Origin: UBA2730 sp022793235
GTDB lineage: Bacteria > Bacillota_I > Bacilli_A > RF39 > UBA660
Direction: 5' to 3'
Assembly: GCA_949745755.1 (NCBI GenBank)
Contig: CATJZL010000113.1
Coordinates: 1-6,196 of the forward strand
Length of the DNA stretch: 6,196 nt
The notes beneath the pieces are model-generated. The model did no database searches and was not told where the DNA came from. It saw only the letters and a program-made list of their open reading frames with translations. This document shows, piece by piece, positions 1 to 5,970 of this stretch. Numbering within the stretch: the stretch's first letter is position 1; every line of letters begins with the position of its first letter. The translations under genes were made by a program, and so were the position numbers.

Positions 1-1
1 A

Positions 2-220
2 AAAAAAGATAAAAATGGTGTTAAAGTATCTTTTTCTATAAGGGAAAAAGGTATCGTACTGGATAACTTAAGTATTAAAAGAAATAGTGAAGTAGAAGAT
101 ACTTCTCTAAGATTTGATACTATAAATGATTTGAATAAAGAAAATGTCATTAAAATAGGAGAGAGCAGTAGTGGGTTAAAAGAAAAGCTATCTTCTATGG
201 GTTATACTTGCGAAAATTAG
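2..220 (+). CDS. 3' end of an unrecognised protein gene (partial)
   Basis: An open frame enters from the left edge and ends at TAG 218-220, giving the last 72 residues of a protein. The visible part is hydrophilic, with no transmembrane segment, and mixes short beta-like stretches (VKVSFSIREKGIVLDNLSI) with a charged middle; it ends LKEKLSSMGYTCEN, with one cysteine near the C terminus. The codon use matches the rest of the window and the frame is closed by a terminator overlapping the stop, which supports a real gene. The short beta-strand style and C-terminal Cys faintly recall small secreted lipoproteins of low-GC Gram-positives, but without the N terminus (and any lipobox) this is only a guess. 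I do not recognise the family. Confidence 0.7.
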   Translation, partial: KKDKNGVKVSFSIREKGIVLDNLSIKRNSEVEDTSLRFDTINDLNKENVIKIGESSSGLKEKLSSMGYTCEN

Positions 221-243
221 GTTCAAAAGAATCTAATTTTTTT
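213..243 (+). terminator. Rho-independent terminator overlapping the stop codon
   Basis: Bases 213-224 pair with 229-240 as a 12-bp stem containing one G-T wobble (G221-T232) around an AAAA loop. The T tract runs from 237 to 243. The TAG stop of the upstream gene lies inside the left arm. This separates the upstream gene from dnaB. Confidence 0.85.
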
Positions 244-340
244 ACTTTGAACACCTTAAAAATGAAATAGGCTTCTAATAATAGAGATAGTAGGATAAAA
301 GATTATAACAGAGAAGAATAGAATAGATTATGAAATTTAT

Positions 341-370
341 TTATTAAATTATAAGAATATCTGCTATAAT
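341..370 (+). promoter_or_regulatory. Probable promoter of dnaB (extended -10)
   Basis: A perfect TATAAT lies at 365-370 and is preceded by TGC, making an extended -10 (TGN) element. The best -35 is weak (TTATTA 341-346, 18-base spacing), as is common when the -10 is extended. Transcription would start near 377, about 58 bases before the dnaB ATG. The rest of the 221-434 gap holds only the upstream terminator and AT-rich sequence; I see no riboswitch or T-box. Confidence 0.65.
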
Positions 371-423
371 AAAAACAAGAACAATCTTATAAAAAGGAAT
401 AGGAAATATATAAAAAACAGAAC

Positions 424-430
424 AGGTGAT
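424..430 (+). promoter_or_regulatory. Shine-Dalgarno site that fixes the dnaB start
   Basis: AGGTGAT is a strong anti-16S match ending four bases before ATG 435. The upstream in-frame GTG at 426-428 is part of this site itself, so it is unlikely to be the start codon, and no comparable site lies at the right distance before it. Confidence 0.8.
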
Positions 431-434
431 TGAC

Positions 435-1748
435 ATGAATAATTTTACAATTTTACCAGCAGATAGTTATATTGTAGTAAATAAGACAATTATCACTGAA
501 ATAGATAAAAATATAATCAATATGCTTTACCAACCAATTATTGGATATACAGCAGTAAGCCTTTACTTAACACTTCTAAATGACTTAGATAAAATGCTTG
601 TGATGAGTGGAGAATATACCCATCATCATCTCATGTCAATTATGCAGTTGAATCTAGACTCAATCATAAAAGCAAGAGAAAAACTAGAAGCTATAGGTCT
701 TTTAAAATCTTATATGAAAAAGGGAAGTATTAATCACTATGTTTATCTATTATATTCACCTCTTCCTGCTCATGAGTTTTTTAATCATCCACTTTTAAAC
801 ATAATTTTATATAATAATTTAGGAAAAGAAGAATATGAAAAATTACTAAACTTTTATAAAATACCAAGACTAAATTTAAAAGAATATGAAGATATTACAA
901 AAAATTTCACAGATATCTTTAAAGTAATTCCAAAATCATCAAATATAGAATTGCCTGATATTGCAAAGCAAACAACTAATAAGCTTTCTATAATAGAAAC
1001 TATTGATTTTAACTTATTGATTGCAAGCCTTCCTCAAAATACATACAATGAAAGATGTTTTAATAAAGATACAAAAGACCTAATTAATATGCTTGCCTTA
1101 ACATATAATATAGATGACTTTAAAATGCAAAGCCTAGTATTAGAAAGTTTAAATGAAAAAGGATTAATAGATAAGAATAACTTAAGAAAGAATTGTAGAA
1201 ATTATTATCAATATGAAAATGAAGGGAATTTACCAACAATAATACATAATATACAACCAACCTATCTAAAAAAACCAGAAGGAGATCACTCAAAATGGGC
1301 AAAAATGGTTTATACTTTTGAAAATACAAGCCCCTATAAATTCTTAAAAGCCCAATATAAAGGAGGAAAACCAACAGCTAGAGACTTAAAAATAGTAGAG
1401 GAATTAATGATAGAACAACACCTAAATCCAGGAATAGTAAATGTCCTATTATCCTATGTATTAAAAGTAAATAATCAAAGATTAAACAAAAGTTATATAG
1501 AAACAATTGTAGGGCAATGGAAAAGATTAAAAGTAGAAACAGTAGAAGATGCAATGCACCTGACAGAAAAAGAACATAAGAAGATAAAAAAGATGATGGA
1601 AAGTAAAAAAGAGAAAAAATCAATATATTATAAACAAAAAAATAAAGAAGAAAGTCTACCTGAATGGTTTGATAAAGAAATGGAAAAAGAAAATATTTCC
1701 AAAGAAGAACAAGAAGAATTAAACAATCTATTAGAAAATTTAACATAA
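435..1748 (+). CDS. dnaB: DnaB-type replication initiation and membrane attachment protein (helicase loader)
   Basis: 437 residues from ATG 435 (an in-frame GTG at 426 would add three). Known role in Bacillus: with DnaD and DnaI it loads the replicative helicase at oriC and restart sites and binds the membrane. The N-terminal winged-helix region (about 1-105) carries LYQPIIG (31-37), an S/T-L-Y-L-T stretch, THHHLM (62-67) and IGLLKSYMKKG (87-97), followed by HEFFNHPLLNIILYNNLG (113-130). These match the order of landmarks I recall from B. subtilis DnaB. The C-terminal DnaD-like helical domain (about 300-364) ends in the DNA-binding motif Y354-x3-I358-x3-W362. A Lys/Glu-rich tail follows. It is slightly shorter than the roughly 470 residues of B. 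subtilis. The gene has its own promoter and SD. The usual partner dnaI is not next to it. Residue numbers are from ATG 435. Identity is by recognition, not by a search. Confidence 0.9.
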   Translation: MNNFTILPADSYIVVNKTIITEIDKNIINMLYQPIIGYTAVSLYLTLLNDLDKMLVMSGEYTHHHLMSIMQLNLDSIIKAREKLEAIGLLKSYMKKGSINHYVYLLYSPLPAHEFFNHPLLNIILYNNLGKEEYEKLLNFYKIPRLNLKEYEDITKNFTDIFKVIPKSSNIELPDIAKQTTNKLSIIETIDFNLLIASLPQNTYNERCFNKDTKDLINMLALTYNIDDFKMQSLVLESLNEKGLIDKNNLRKNCRNYYQYENEGNLPTIIHNIQPTYLKKPEGDHSKWAKMVYTFENTSPYKFLKAQYKGGKPTARDLKIVEELMIEQHLNPGIVNVLLSYVLKVNNQRLNKSYIETIVGQWKRLKVETVEDAMHLTEKEHKKIKKMMESKKEKKSIYYKQKNKEESLPEWFDKEMEKENISKEEQEELNNLLENLT

Positions 1749-1778
1749 AACAAGTAAAGCCAAGAAGTTCACAAACAT

Positions 1779-1807
1779 TTCACTTGAAAGAGCCTACATA
1801 GTATGAT
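1779..1807 (+). promoter_or_regulatory. Probable promoter of the HD/zinc-ribbon operon
   Basis: TTCACT (1779-1784, four of six to TTGACA) and TATGAT (1802-1807, five of six to TATAAT) are 17 bases apart, the ideal spacing. A start near 1814 would leave a leader of about 45 bases before the ATG at 1859. It would also place the alternative upstream ATG at 1811 at or before the transcript's first base. No terminator is visible between dnaB and this promoter, so read-through from dnaB is also possible. Confidence 0.6.
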
Positions 1808-1844
1808 AATATGATTAAGAGTTTATGTATTTTATTTTTAATAA

Positions 1845-1853
1845 AAAGGTGGG
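1845..1853 (+). promoter_or_regulatory. Shine-Dalgarno site that fixes the HD gene start
   Basis: AAAGGTGGG ends five bases before ATG 1859. The longer frame opening at ATG 1811 has no SD before it and begins within a few bases of the predicted -10 box, so 1859 is preferred. Confidence 0.8.
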
Positions 1854-1858
1854 TAAAA

Positions 1859-2371
1859 ATGAAAAATATAAAAGAAAATTATATACATATAGACAATGAT
1901 TTTTATTATATCATTGAAGATATTTTAAATAATAAAGAGTTTCAAAAATTAAAAGAAATCAAACATCATGGAATTACTAGATATAATCATTTACTAAGGG
2001 TCGCATACCATACTTATAAATTTACAAAAAAACATAATTTAAAATATGTAGAAGCAACAAGAGGAGCTTTATTACATGACTTTTTCTTTGATGAAACAAG
2101 TAAAGATTCAACCTATAAAGCCCTAAAAACACATGCAACTTATGCCTTGCAAAATTCCTGTAAACACTTTGAATTAACTGAACTTGAAAAAGATATTATA
2201 AAAACACATATGTTTCCAGTAGAATTTAAAAAACCACATTATAAAGAAAGTTATATAGTAGATATTGTAGATGATATTTCATCTTTATATGAAAGAAGTT
2301 ATAGTATAAGAGAAAGTGTTCTAAGAGCTTTTACTTTTTTGTTTGTTTTTTTAACAGTAAGAATGAGATAA
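1859..2371 (+). CDS. HD-domain protein, putative metal-dependent phosphohydrolase
   Basis: 170 residues from ATG 1859. The sequence shows an HD-superfamily core: H44 in TRYNHLLRV, the signature H73-D74 in ALLHDFFFDE, H92, H117 in KTHMFP, and the closing aspartates in DIVDD (135-139). The metal-binding set H...HD...D is therefore intact, and activity is plausible. HD proteins typically hydrolyse nucleotides, cyclic dinucleotides or other phosphate esters; the substrate cannot be told here, and it is not an HD-GYP or RelA/SpoT type by length or motif. The protein ends in a hydrophobic stretch, AFTFLFVFLTV, followed by basic residues, which could be a short membrane-contacting tail or just a buried helix. 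The next gene starts 14 bases downstream with a strong SD, indicating co-transcription with the zinc-ribbon membrane protein. I recall similar compact HD proteins with the HHG...HDFFFDE pattern in Bacillota genomes but know no experimental function for them. Confidence 0.85.
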   Translation: MKNIKENYIHIDNDFYYIIEDILNNKEFQKLKEIKHHGITRYNHLLRVAYHTYKFTKKHNLKYVEATRGALLHDFFFDETSKDSTYKALKTHATYALQNSCKHFELTELEKDIIKTHMFPVEFKKPHYKESYIVDIVDDISSLYERSYSIRESVLRAFTFLFVFLTVRMR

Positions 2372-2385
2372 GATAGGAGGAAAAG

Positions 2386-3531
2386 ATGTATTGTAGAAAT
2401 TGTGGGAAAAAAAGGGAAGAGGAAGATATATTTTGTACATTCTGTGGAAATAGAGTAGGAACGGAAAAAAAACGCCCTTTAATTGATCTAAAAAATATGC
2501 CTAAAAAGACGAAAAAGGCTCTTTTTGTGCTTTTGTTCCTACTAGTACTTATTTTTATAGGAAAAAGTACATATAATGCATATCTCAGTGAAGAAGCCTT
2601 TATAAAAAAATACATTAAAGCCTATGAAAGTGGTGATTATGAAAAAATAATTAAATTATCTGGAATAGAAAATAATGATTTTATAAATAAAAAAAATATA
2701 AAAGAAAAATATGAAGACAAAAAAAATAAAAAAATAATAATAAAAAATATTACAGAAAATAGTAATAAAAAAGGAGAATATAATAGAACAGTAACTTATA
2801 TTGTAGATGGTTTTAAAAGAAGCAATACACTTACTTTAAAACAAGAAGGACAACAATTATATATATTTAAAGATTATATAGTAACATCCAATGATTTTAT
2901 AGCAAAAGATGTATCCTTTACAGTACCAAAAGATGCAATTATAACAATAGATAATGTAATTTTAAATGAAAAATATATAGAGAAAAAAGAAGGAGATAAA
3001 GTAACATATAAAGTAGATAAACTTCTCAGAAAGAATGTGAAAATAAATATAGAATTAGAAAATAAAATCACGCTTTATGATATACGATCTGTATTTACTA
3101 ATGAAGAAATTGATTATACAGAATTAAATTACAATATTATAGAAAAAAATAAAAATACAGTAGAAGAAAAGATAAAGGAAGATATTAGCACACTGATAAA
3201 TAATAGTTTACAAAATAAAGATTTTATAGAATTACAAAATACAAAACAATTTACAAACGAAATAATGGAAAATACATTATTTTCAGAAAACTATAATAAA
3301 ATAAAAGACAAATACCAAGGACAAGTGAACAACTTTAAAATAGAAAATTTAGAACTAAACAATATAAGAATAAATAAAGAAAACAAAATAACAATAAGAG
3401 TAAAATTTGATTATAGCTATGAAAGAGAAGAAAAAGGAAAACGTAAAAATAGTCGTGTTGTAAATATAACTTTTGATAATAAAATGAAAATAGAAGATTT
3501 TACCACCAATAATTTACTTTACATGTTTTAG
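2386..3531 (+). CDS. Zinc-ribbon, single-pass membrane protein (TcaA/YvbJ-like)
   Basis: 381 residues; start ATG 2386 has an AGGAGG at 2375-2380. A short cytoplasmic zinc ribbon opens the protein: C3-x2-C6 and C17-x2-C20. A basic linker (29-44) leads to one membrane span at about 45-59 (ALFVLLFLLVLIFIG), giving a predicted Cys-ribbon-in, C-terminus-out topology. The outside part begins with a helical AFIKKYIKAYESGDYEKI segment (72-89), then beta-rich repeats and a C-terminal region (about 255-381) compatible with an NTF2-like fold. This plan (zinc ribbon, TM, tandem small extracellular domains) is that of the TcaA/YvbJ family, linked in Staphylococcus to glycopeptide response and cell-envelope stress; this copy is shorter than S. 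aureus TcaA. The sequence is extremely Lys/Asn/Ile-rich with several A7-A8 tracts. It probably shares a transcript with the HD gene. Role is inferred from architecture only. Confidence 0.75.
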   Translation: MYCRNCGKKREEEDIFCTFCGNRVGTEKKRPLIDLKNMPKKTKKALFVLLFLLVLIFIGKSTYNAYLSEEAFIKKYIKAYESGDYEKIIKLSGIENNDFINKKNIKEKYEDKKNKKIIIKNITENSNKKGEYNRTVTYIVDGFKRSNTLTLKQEGQQLYIFKDYIVTSNDFIAKDVSFTVPKDAIITIDNVILNEKYIEKKEGDKVTYKVDKLLRKNVKINIELENKITLYDIRSVFTNEEIDYTELNYNIIEKNKNTVEEKIKEDISTLINNSLQNKDFIELQNTKQFTNEIMENTLFSENYNKIKDKYQGQVNNFKIENLELNNIRINKENKITIRVKFDYSYEREEKGKRKNSRVVNITFDNKMKIEDFTTNNLLYMF

Positions 3532-3533
3532 AT

Positions 3534-3552
3534 AACTTGAATAAGTTTTTTT
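3534..3552 (+). terminator. Weak terminator after the zinc-ribbon gene
   Basis: AACTT (3534-3538) and AAGTT (3543-3547) form a five-bp stem with a GAAT loop, running straight into seven T (3546-3552). The stem is short and AT-rich, but its place three bases after the stop codon and the T tract make a terminator likely. Confidence 0.55.
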
Positions 3553-3585
3553 ATAAGAAGAAAAATGATAAAAGAGAGGAAGTAT

Positions 3586-3633
3586 ATGATTTATATCGGT
3601 ATTTTGCATAGGAAAGACAAAATATATTCTTAA
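3586..3633 (+). CDS. Possible 15-codon small ORF (doubtful)
   Basis: ATG 3586 to TAA 3631-3633 encodes MIYIGILHRKDKIYS. A purine-rich SD (GAGAGGAAG, about 3574-3582, with AGGA ending five bases before the ATG) is the only reason to list it. It lies in the 168-base gap between a terminator and the phosphodiesterase gene. It may be a small peptide, a leader, a decayed gene start, or chance; AT-rich DNA easily makes GAGAGGA-like sites. No family is recognisable. Confidence 0.2.
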   Translation: MIYIGILHRKDKIYS

Positions 3634-3699
3634 AAAAACAGAAATAGAAAGAAAAATAGTATAAATAGAGAACAATAAAATAAAGTAGTAGGTGTCAAA

Positions 3700-5523
3700 A
3701 TGAAAAAAATAAAAACATTTATAAGTATGATAAAAGGAAATTTGTGGTCTTTAGTAGAATTTGAGTTTTTATTTAAAATTTTGAGTTTACTTATTTTCAC
3801 ACCACTATTCTTAAGTATATTTGATTTGATAATGAAAATAACAGGTTATCGTTATTTAACCATTGAAAATATAGTTCCTTTTTTGTCTAATCCTTTAACA
3901 ATATTTTTATTATTTATTCTGATTATTTTAATGACAGTCTACACAATGTTTGATATTACAACTATTATTATTTTGCTAGATCAAAGCTGGAATGGTCAAA
4001 AAATGAAAGTTTTAGAGGCCATAAAACTTTCCCTTATGAAATGTAGAAAAATATTTCATTTACAAAATATTTGTATTCCCTTTTTAGTTTTATTTTTGAT
4101 CCCCTTTTTAAATATTGGTATGACTTCTAGTTTTATTACAACAATTAAAATACCAGAATTTATTCTTGAATTCATAATGCAAAATTATACCTTACTTTCT
4201 ATTTTTGTACTCCTATCTTTTATACTAATTCTTCTACTACTAAATTGGATATATTCTCTTCATTACTTTGCACTAGAAGACATAAATTTTAAAGAAGCCT
4301 GTAAAAAGAGTAGAAACCTAAGTAGAGGGAATCACCTAAAAGATATATGTGGACTAGCTATAATTCAACTTTTTGTTTTTATATTATATATAGCCTTAGT
4401 TATTATAGGAATTTCTCTATTTTTTATAATAGAAAGAATAATAGGTCATAGAATAATAATAAAAAGTATAGTAATAACGATTATTTGGCTCTATTTAGCC
4501 TTAGCAGTACTAATAGTAACTTTATTAGGTGTTCCAATGAGTTATGCAGCAGTAAGTACTATGTATTATTTACATAAAAAGGAAAAAAACGAAGAGATTA
4601 CAAACTTTAATATAAAAAGTACAAATCAAATAAAAAAAGAAAATAATAAATTGAAAAACAAAATAGCACTGTTTTATGTATTAGCAATAATAGGAGGATC
4701 CATCTTTACACATGGACTTTATAAAGGAAAATACAACTTAAATATAGAATATGTGCGTACTTTAGAAGTAACAGCCCATAGAGGCTCTTCCATAAAATAT
4801 CCAGAGAATACCTTATCATCTTTTGAAGGGGCAAAAAGAGAAGGGGCAAATTGGATAGAATTAGATGTACAACAAACTAAGGATAAAAATATAATAGTAA
4901 TGCATGATACCAATCTTAAAAGAACAGCAGGAATAAATCAGAACACTTGGGAAGTAGACTATGAAAAAATAAAAGAAATTGATGTAGGAAGCTTTCTAAA
5001 TCCAAAATTTCATAAGGAAAGGATACCTCTACTTAAAGATATAATTGTTTGGGCCAAAAAAAAGAATATGAAATTAAATATAGAATTAAAGTCCTCAGAA
5101 CACGAAAAAAATTTGGAAAAAAAAGTAATAGATATGATTACAGAACTAAACTATATAGATGGATGTGTAATTACTTCTCAAATATATGGAGTCTTACAAA
5201 ATGTCAAGAAATATAATAAGAAAATAAAAACCGTTTATGTTATGAGCCTTGCTTATGGTGATATTACTTCATTAAAAGATGTGGATGCTTTTAGTATAGA
5301 GGCTACAAGTATAACTACCAGTTTAGTAAATAAAATACATAAAGAAGGAAAAGAATTATATGCTTGGACAGTAAATACAGAGGAAAATATAAGGAAAATG
5401 ATTGATTTAAAAGTAGATAACATTGTAACAGATGATGTGAAATTAGCTAAAAGAATAATCTATACAAGTAAAAAAAGCAATTTAATTAATGAATATATAA
5501 AATGGATAGAACAAGTATTTTAA
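3700..5523 (+). CDS. Membrane-anchored glycerophosphodiester phosphodiesterase
   Basis: 607 residues; ATG 3700 follows AGGTG (3690-3694) with five-base spacing. The N-terminal half matches the glycerophosphoryl diester phosphodiesterase membrane domain type, with spans at roughly 25-45, 66-94, 122-140, 163-187, 216-243 and 256-280, and a seventh at 322-340 just before the enzyme. With a basic N terminus inside, seven spans place the catalytic domain outside the cell. The GDPD domain (about 356-588) is complete: H360-R361-G, P368-E369-N370-T, E387-L-D389, the catalytic H402-D403, E462-L-K464, and the late W556-T-V-N. Known chemistry: Ca2+/Mg2+-dependent hydrolysis of glycerophosphodiesters to glycerol-3-phosphate and an alcohol. 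The extracellular site suggests use of phospholipid head groups or of teichoic-type glycerophosphate polymers, but the substrate is inference. It stands alone in its unit; no clear promoter beyond AT-rich TATAAA near 3660 and no convincing terminator were found. Confidence 0.92.
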   Translation: MKKIKTFISMIKGNLWSLVEFEFLFKILSLLIFTPLFLSIFDLIMKITGYRYLTIENIVPFLSNPLTIFLLFILIILMTVYTMFDITTIIILLDQSWNGQKMKVLEAIKLSLMKCRKIFHLQNICIPFLVLFLIPFLNIGMTSSFITTIKIPEFILEFIMQNYTLLSIFVLLSFILILLLLNWIYSLHYFALEDINFKEACKKSRNLSRGNHLKDICGLAIIQLFVFILYIALVIIGISLFFIIERIIGHRIIIKSIVITIIWLYLALAVLIVTLLGVPMSYAAVSTMYYLHKKEKNEEITNFNIKSTNQIKKENNKLKNKIALFYVLAIIGGSIFTHGLYKGKYNLNIEYVRTLEVTAHRGSSIKYPENTLSSFEGAKREGANWIELDVQQTKDKNIIVMHDTNLKRTAGINQNTWEVDYEKIKEIDVGSFLNPKFHKERIPLLKDIIVWAKKKNMKLNIELKSSEHEKNLEKKVIDMITELNYIDGCVITSQIYGVLQNVKKYNKKIKTVYVMSLAYGDITSLKDVDAFSIEATSITTSLVNKIHKEGKELYAWTVNTEENIRKMIDLKVDNIVTDDVKLAKRIIYTSKKSNLINEYIKWIEQVF

Positions 5524-5758
5524 AAGATTATAGGTTTCAAATAAAAAATAATTATATCATTATACAGCACTACATTAGCCATTTTTTACCATTAATAATA
5601 CCTTTTTCAACAGAATATTTTGATTCAAAATAATTAGAAATTGGCATTTACATAAAAATATAATATGTTTTTGTCTGTCAAAAAATATTTGGAATAATTT
5701 TTCTCATTTATATCAAAAAGATAGGACATTTTCAAAAATTATTGATAGTATAAATTTA
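5524..5758. other. Non-coding stretch between the phosphodiesterase gene and the tRNA promoter
   Basis: No supported gene on either strand: frames are short and lack SD sites. It is T-rich and differs from the A-rich coding strand around it. It contains the palindrome at 5616-5632 and, on the minus strand, a TGA-TATAAT extended -10-like match (5551-5559) without a matching -35. It may hold remnants of older sequence; nothing identifies an insertion element. Confidence 0.5.
5616..5632. repeat. 17-bp perfect palindrome (8-1-8)
   Basis: TATTTTGA, a central T, then TCAAAATA: a complete inverted repeat of eight-base arms with a one-base centre. This shape fits a dimeric-repressor operator better than a hairpin, and no T tract follows. 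It is not near a recognised promoter: the tRNA -35 is about 126 bases away. No regulator is identifiable. Confidence 0.6.
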
Positions 5759-5787
5759 TAGACATGCACTTTCTTTTATGATATATT
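5759..5787 (+). promoter_or_regulatory. Promoter of tRNA-Thr
   Basis: TAGACA (5759-5764, five of six to TTGACA) and TATATT (5782-5787, five of six) are exactly 17 bases apart, with TG at 5779-5780 making an extended -10. Transcription should start near 5794, leaving only a few bases of 5' leader for RNase P. This is the strongest promoter in the window. Confidence 0.8.
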
Positions 5788-5797
5788 ATCCATATAT

Positions 5798-5871
5798 GCC
5801 GATATAGTTTAGTGGTAAAACAGATCCTTGGTAAGGATCAGCGGACAGTTCAATTCTGTCTTTCGGCACCA
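5798..5871 (+). tRNA. tRNA-Thr (anticodon GGT)
   Basis: A full 74-base cloverleaf. Acceptor 5798-5804 pairs with 5861-5867, discriminator A5868, encoded CCA 5869-5871. D stem GTTT/AAAC with loop AGTGGTA; anticodon stem GATCC/GGATC with loop TTGGTAA, so the anticodon is GGT (5830-5832), reading threonine ACC/ACU codons. T stem GACAG/CTGTC with loop TTCAATT. The variable loop is four bases (AGCG). Two oddities are visible: a T-T mismatch at pair 6-67 of the acceptor stem, and G15 facing G48 at the Levitt position. Its dedicated strong promoter and downstream terminator argue that it is a working single-gene unit. Confidence 0.93.
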
Positions 5872-5884
5872 TTGAGCAATCTAT

Positions 5885-5900
5885 TCTAACTTTTGTTAGA
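5885..5900 (+). other. Small hairpin after the tRNA
   Basis: TCTAAC (5885-5890) and GTTAGA (5895-5900) form a six-bp stem with a TTTT loop, followed by only three T. It is too weak to call a terminator alone; it could help 3' processing or act as a first stem ahead of the terminator at 5915. Confidence 0.4.
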
Positions 5901-5914
5901 TTTAAACATATAGT

Positions 5915-5941
5915 ATCAACTTCAAAAGAAGTTGATTTTTT
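5915..5941 (+). terminator. Rho-independent terminator after the tRNA
   Basis: ATCAACTTC (5915-5923) and GAAGTTGAT (5928-5936) form a perfect nine-bp stem with an AAAA loop and a run of six T (5936-5941). It would end the tRNA transcript. It lies only 29 bases before the next start codon. Confidence 0.88.
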
Positions 5942-5970
5942 GCATTTAAGGAAAGAAAGGATAGATTTAG

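Noticed and set aside
221..252. GTTCAAA/TTTGAAC inverted repeat after the first gene
   Set aside because: It competes with the far better 213-240 terminator stem and has its T tract inside the loop.
426..434. GTG at 426 as the dnaB start
   Set aside because: The GTG is part of the AGGTGAT Shine-Dalgarno site, and ATG 435 sits at the right distance from it.
1120..1746. Long minus-strand open frames across dnaB
   Set aside because: They are antisense shadows, rich in Leu/Phe as expected from the complement of Lys/Glu-rich coding sequence, with no SD or family resemblance.
1811..1858. Extra 16 residues at the front of the HD protein (MIKSLCILFLI...)
   Set aside because: No SD precedes ATG 1811 and it lies within four bases of the predicted -10 box; ATG 1859 has a strong SD. 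The hydrophobic look is due to T-rich leader DNA, not a signal peptide.
5570..5647. Minus-strand 25-codon ORF in the gap before the tRNA
   Set aside because: It reads like a protein (MPISNYFESKYSVEKGI...) but has no SD, no continuing frame and no recognised family. It could be a gene remnant, but evidence is too thin to list.
5650..5672. Terminator-like stem ACATA/TATGT followed by five T
   Set aside because: Five AT-rich pairs with a nine-base loop are too weak, and it lies over 120 bases from the phosphodiesterase stop codon.
5749..5760. 12-bp palindrome TATAAATTTATA touching the tRNA -35
   Set aside because: Made only of A and T, so expected often by chance at this composition.
5524..5797. 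Insertion-sequence remnant
   Set aside because: The change in strand composition suggested one, but I found no matching terminal inverted repeats, no target duplication and no transposase fragment.
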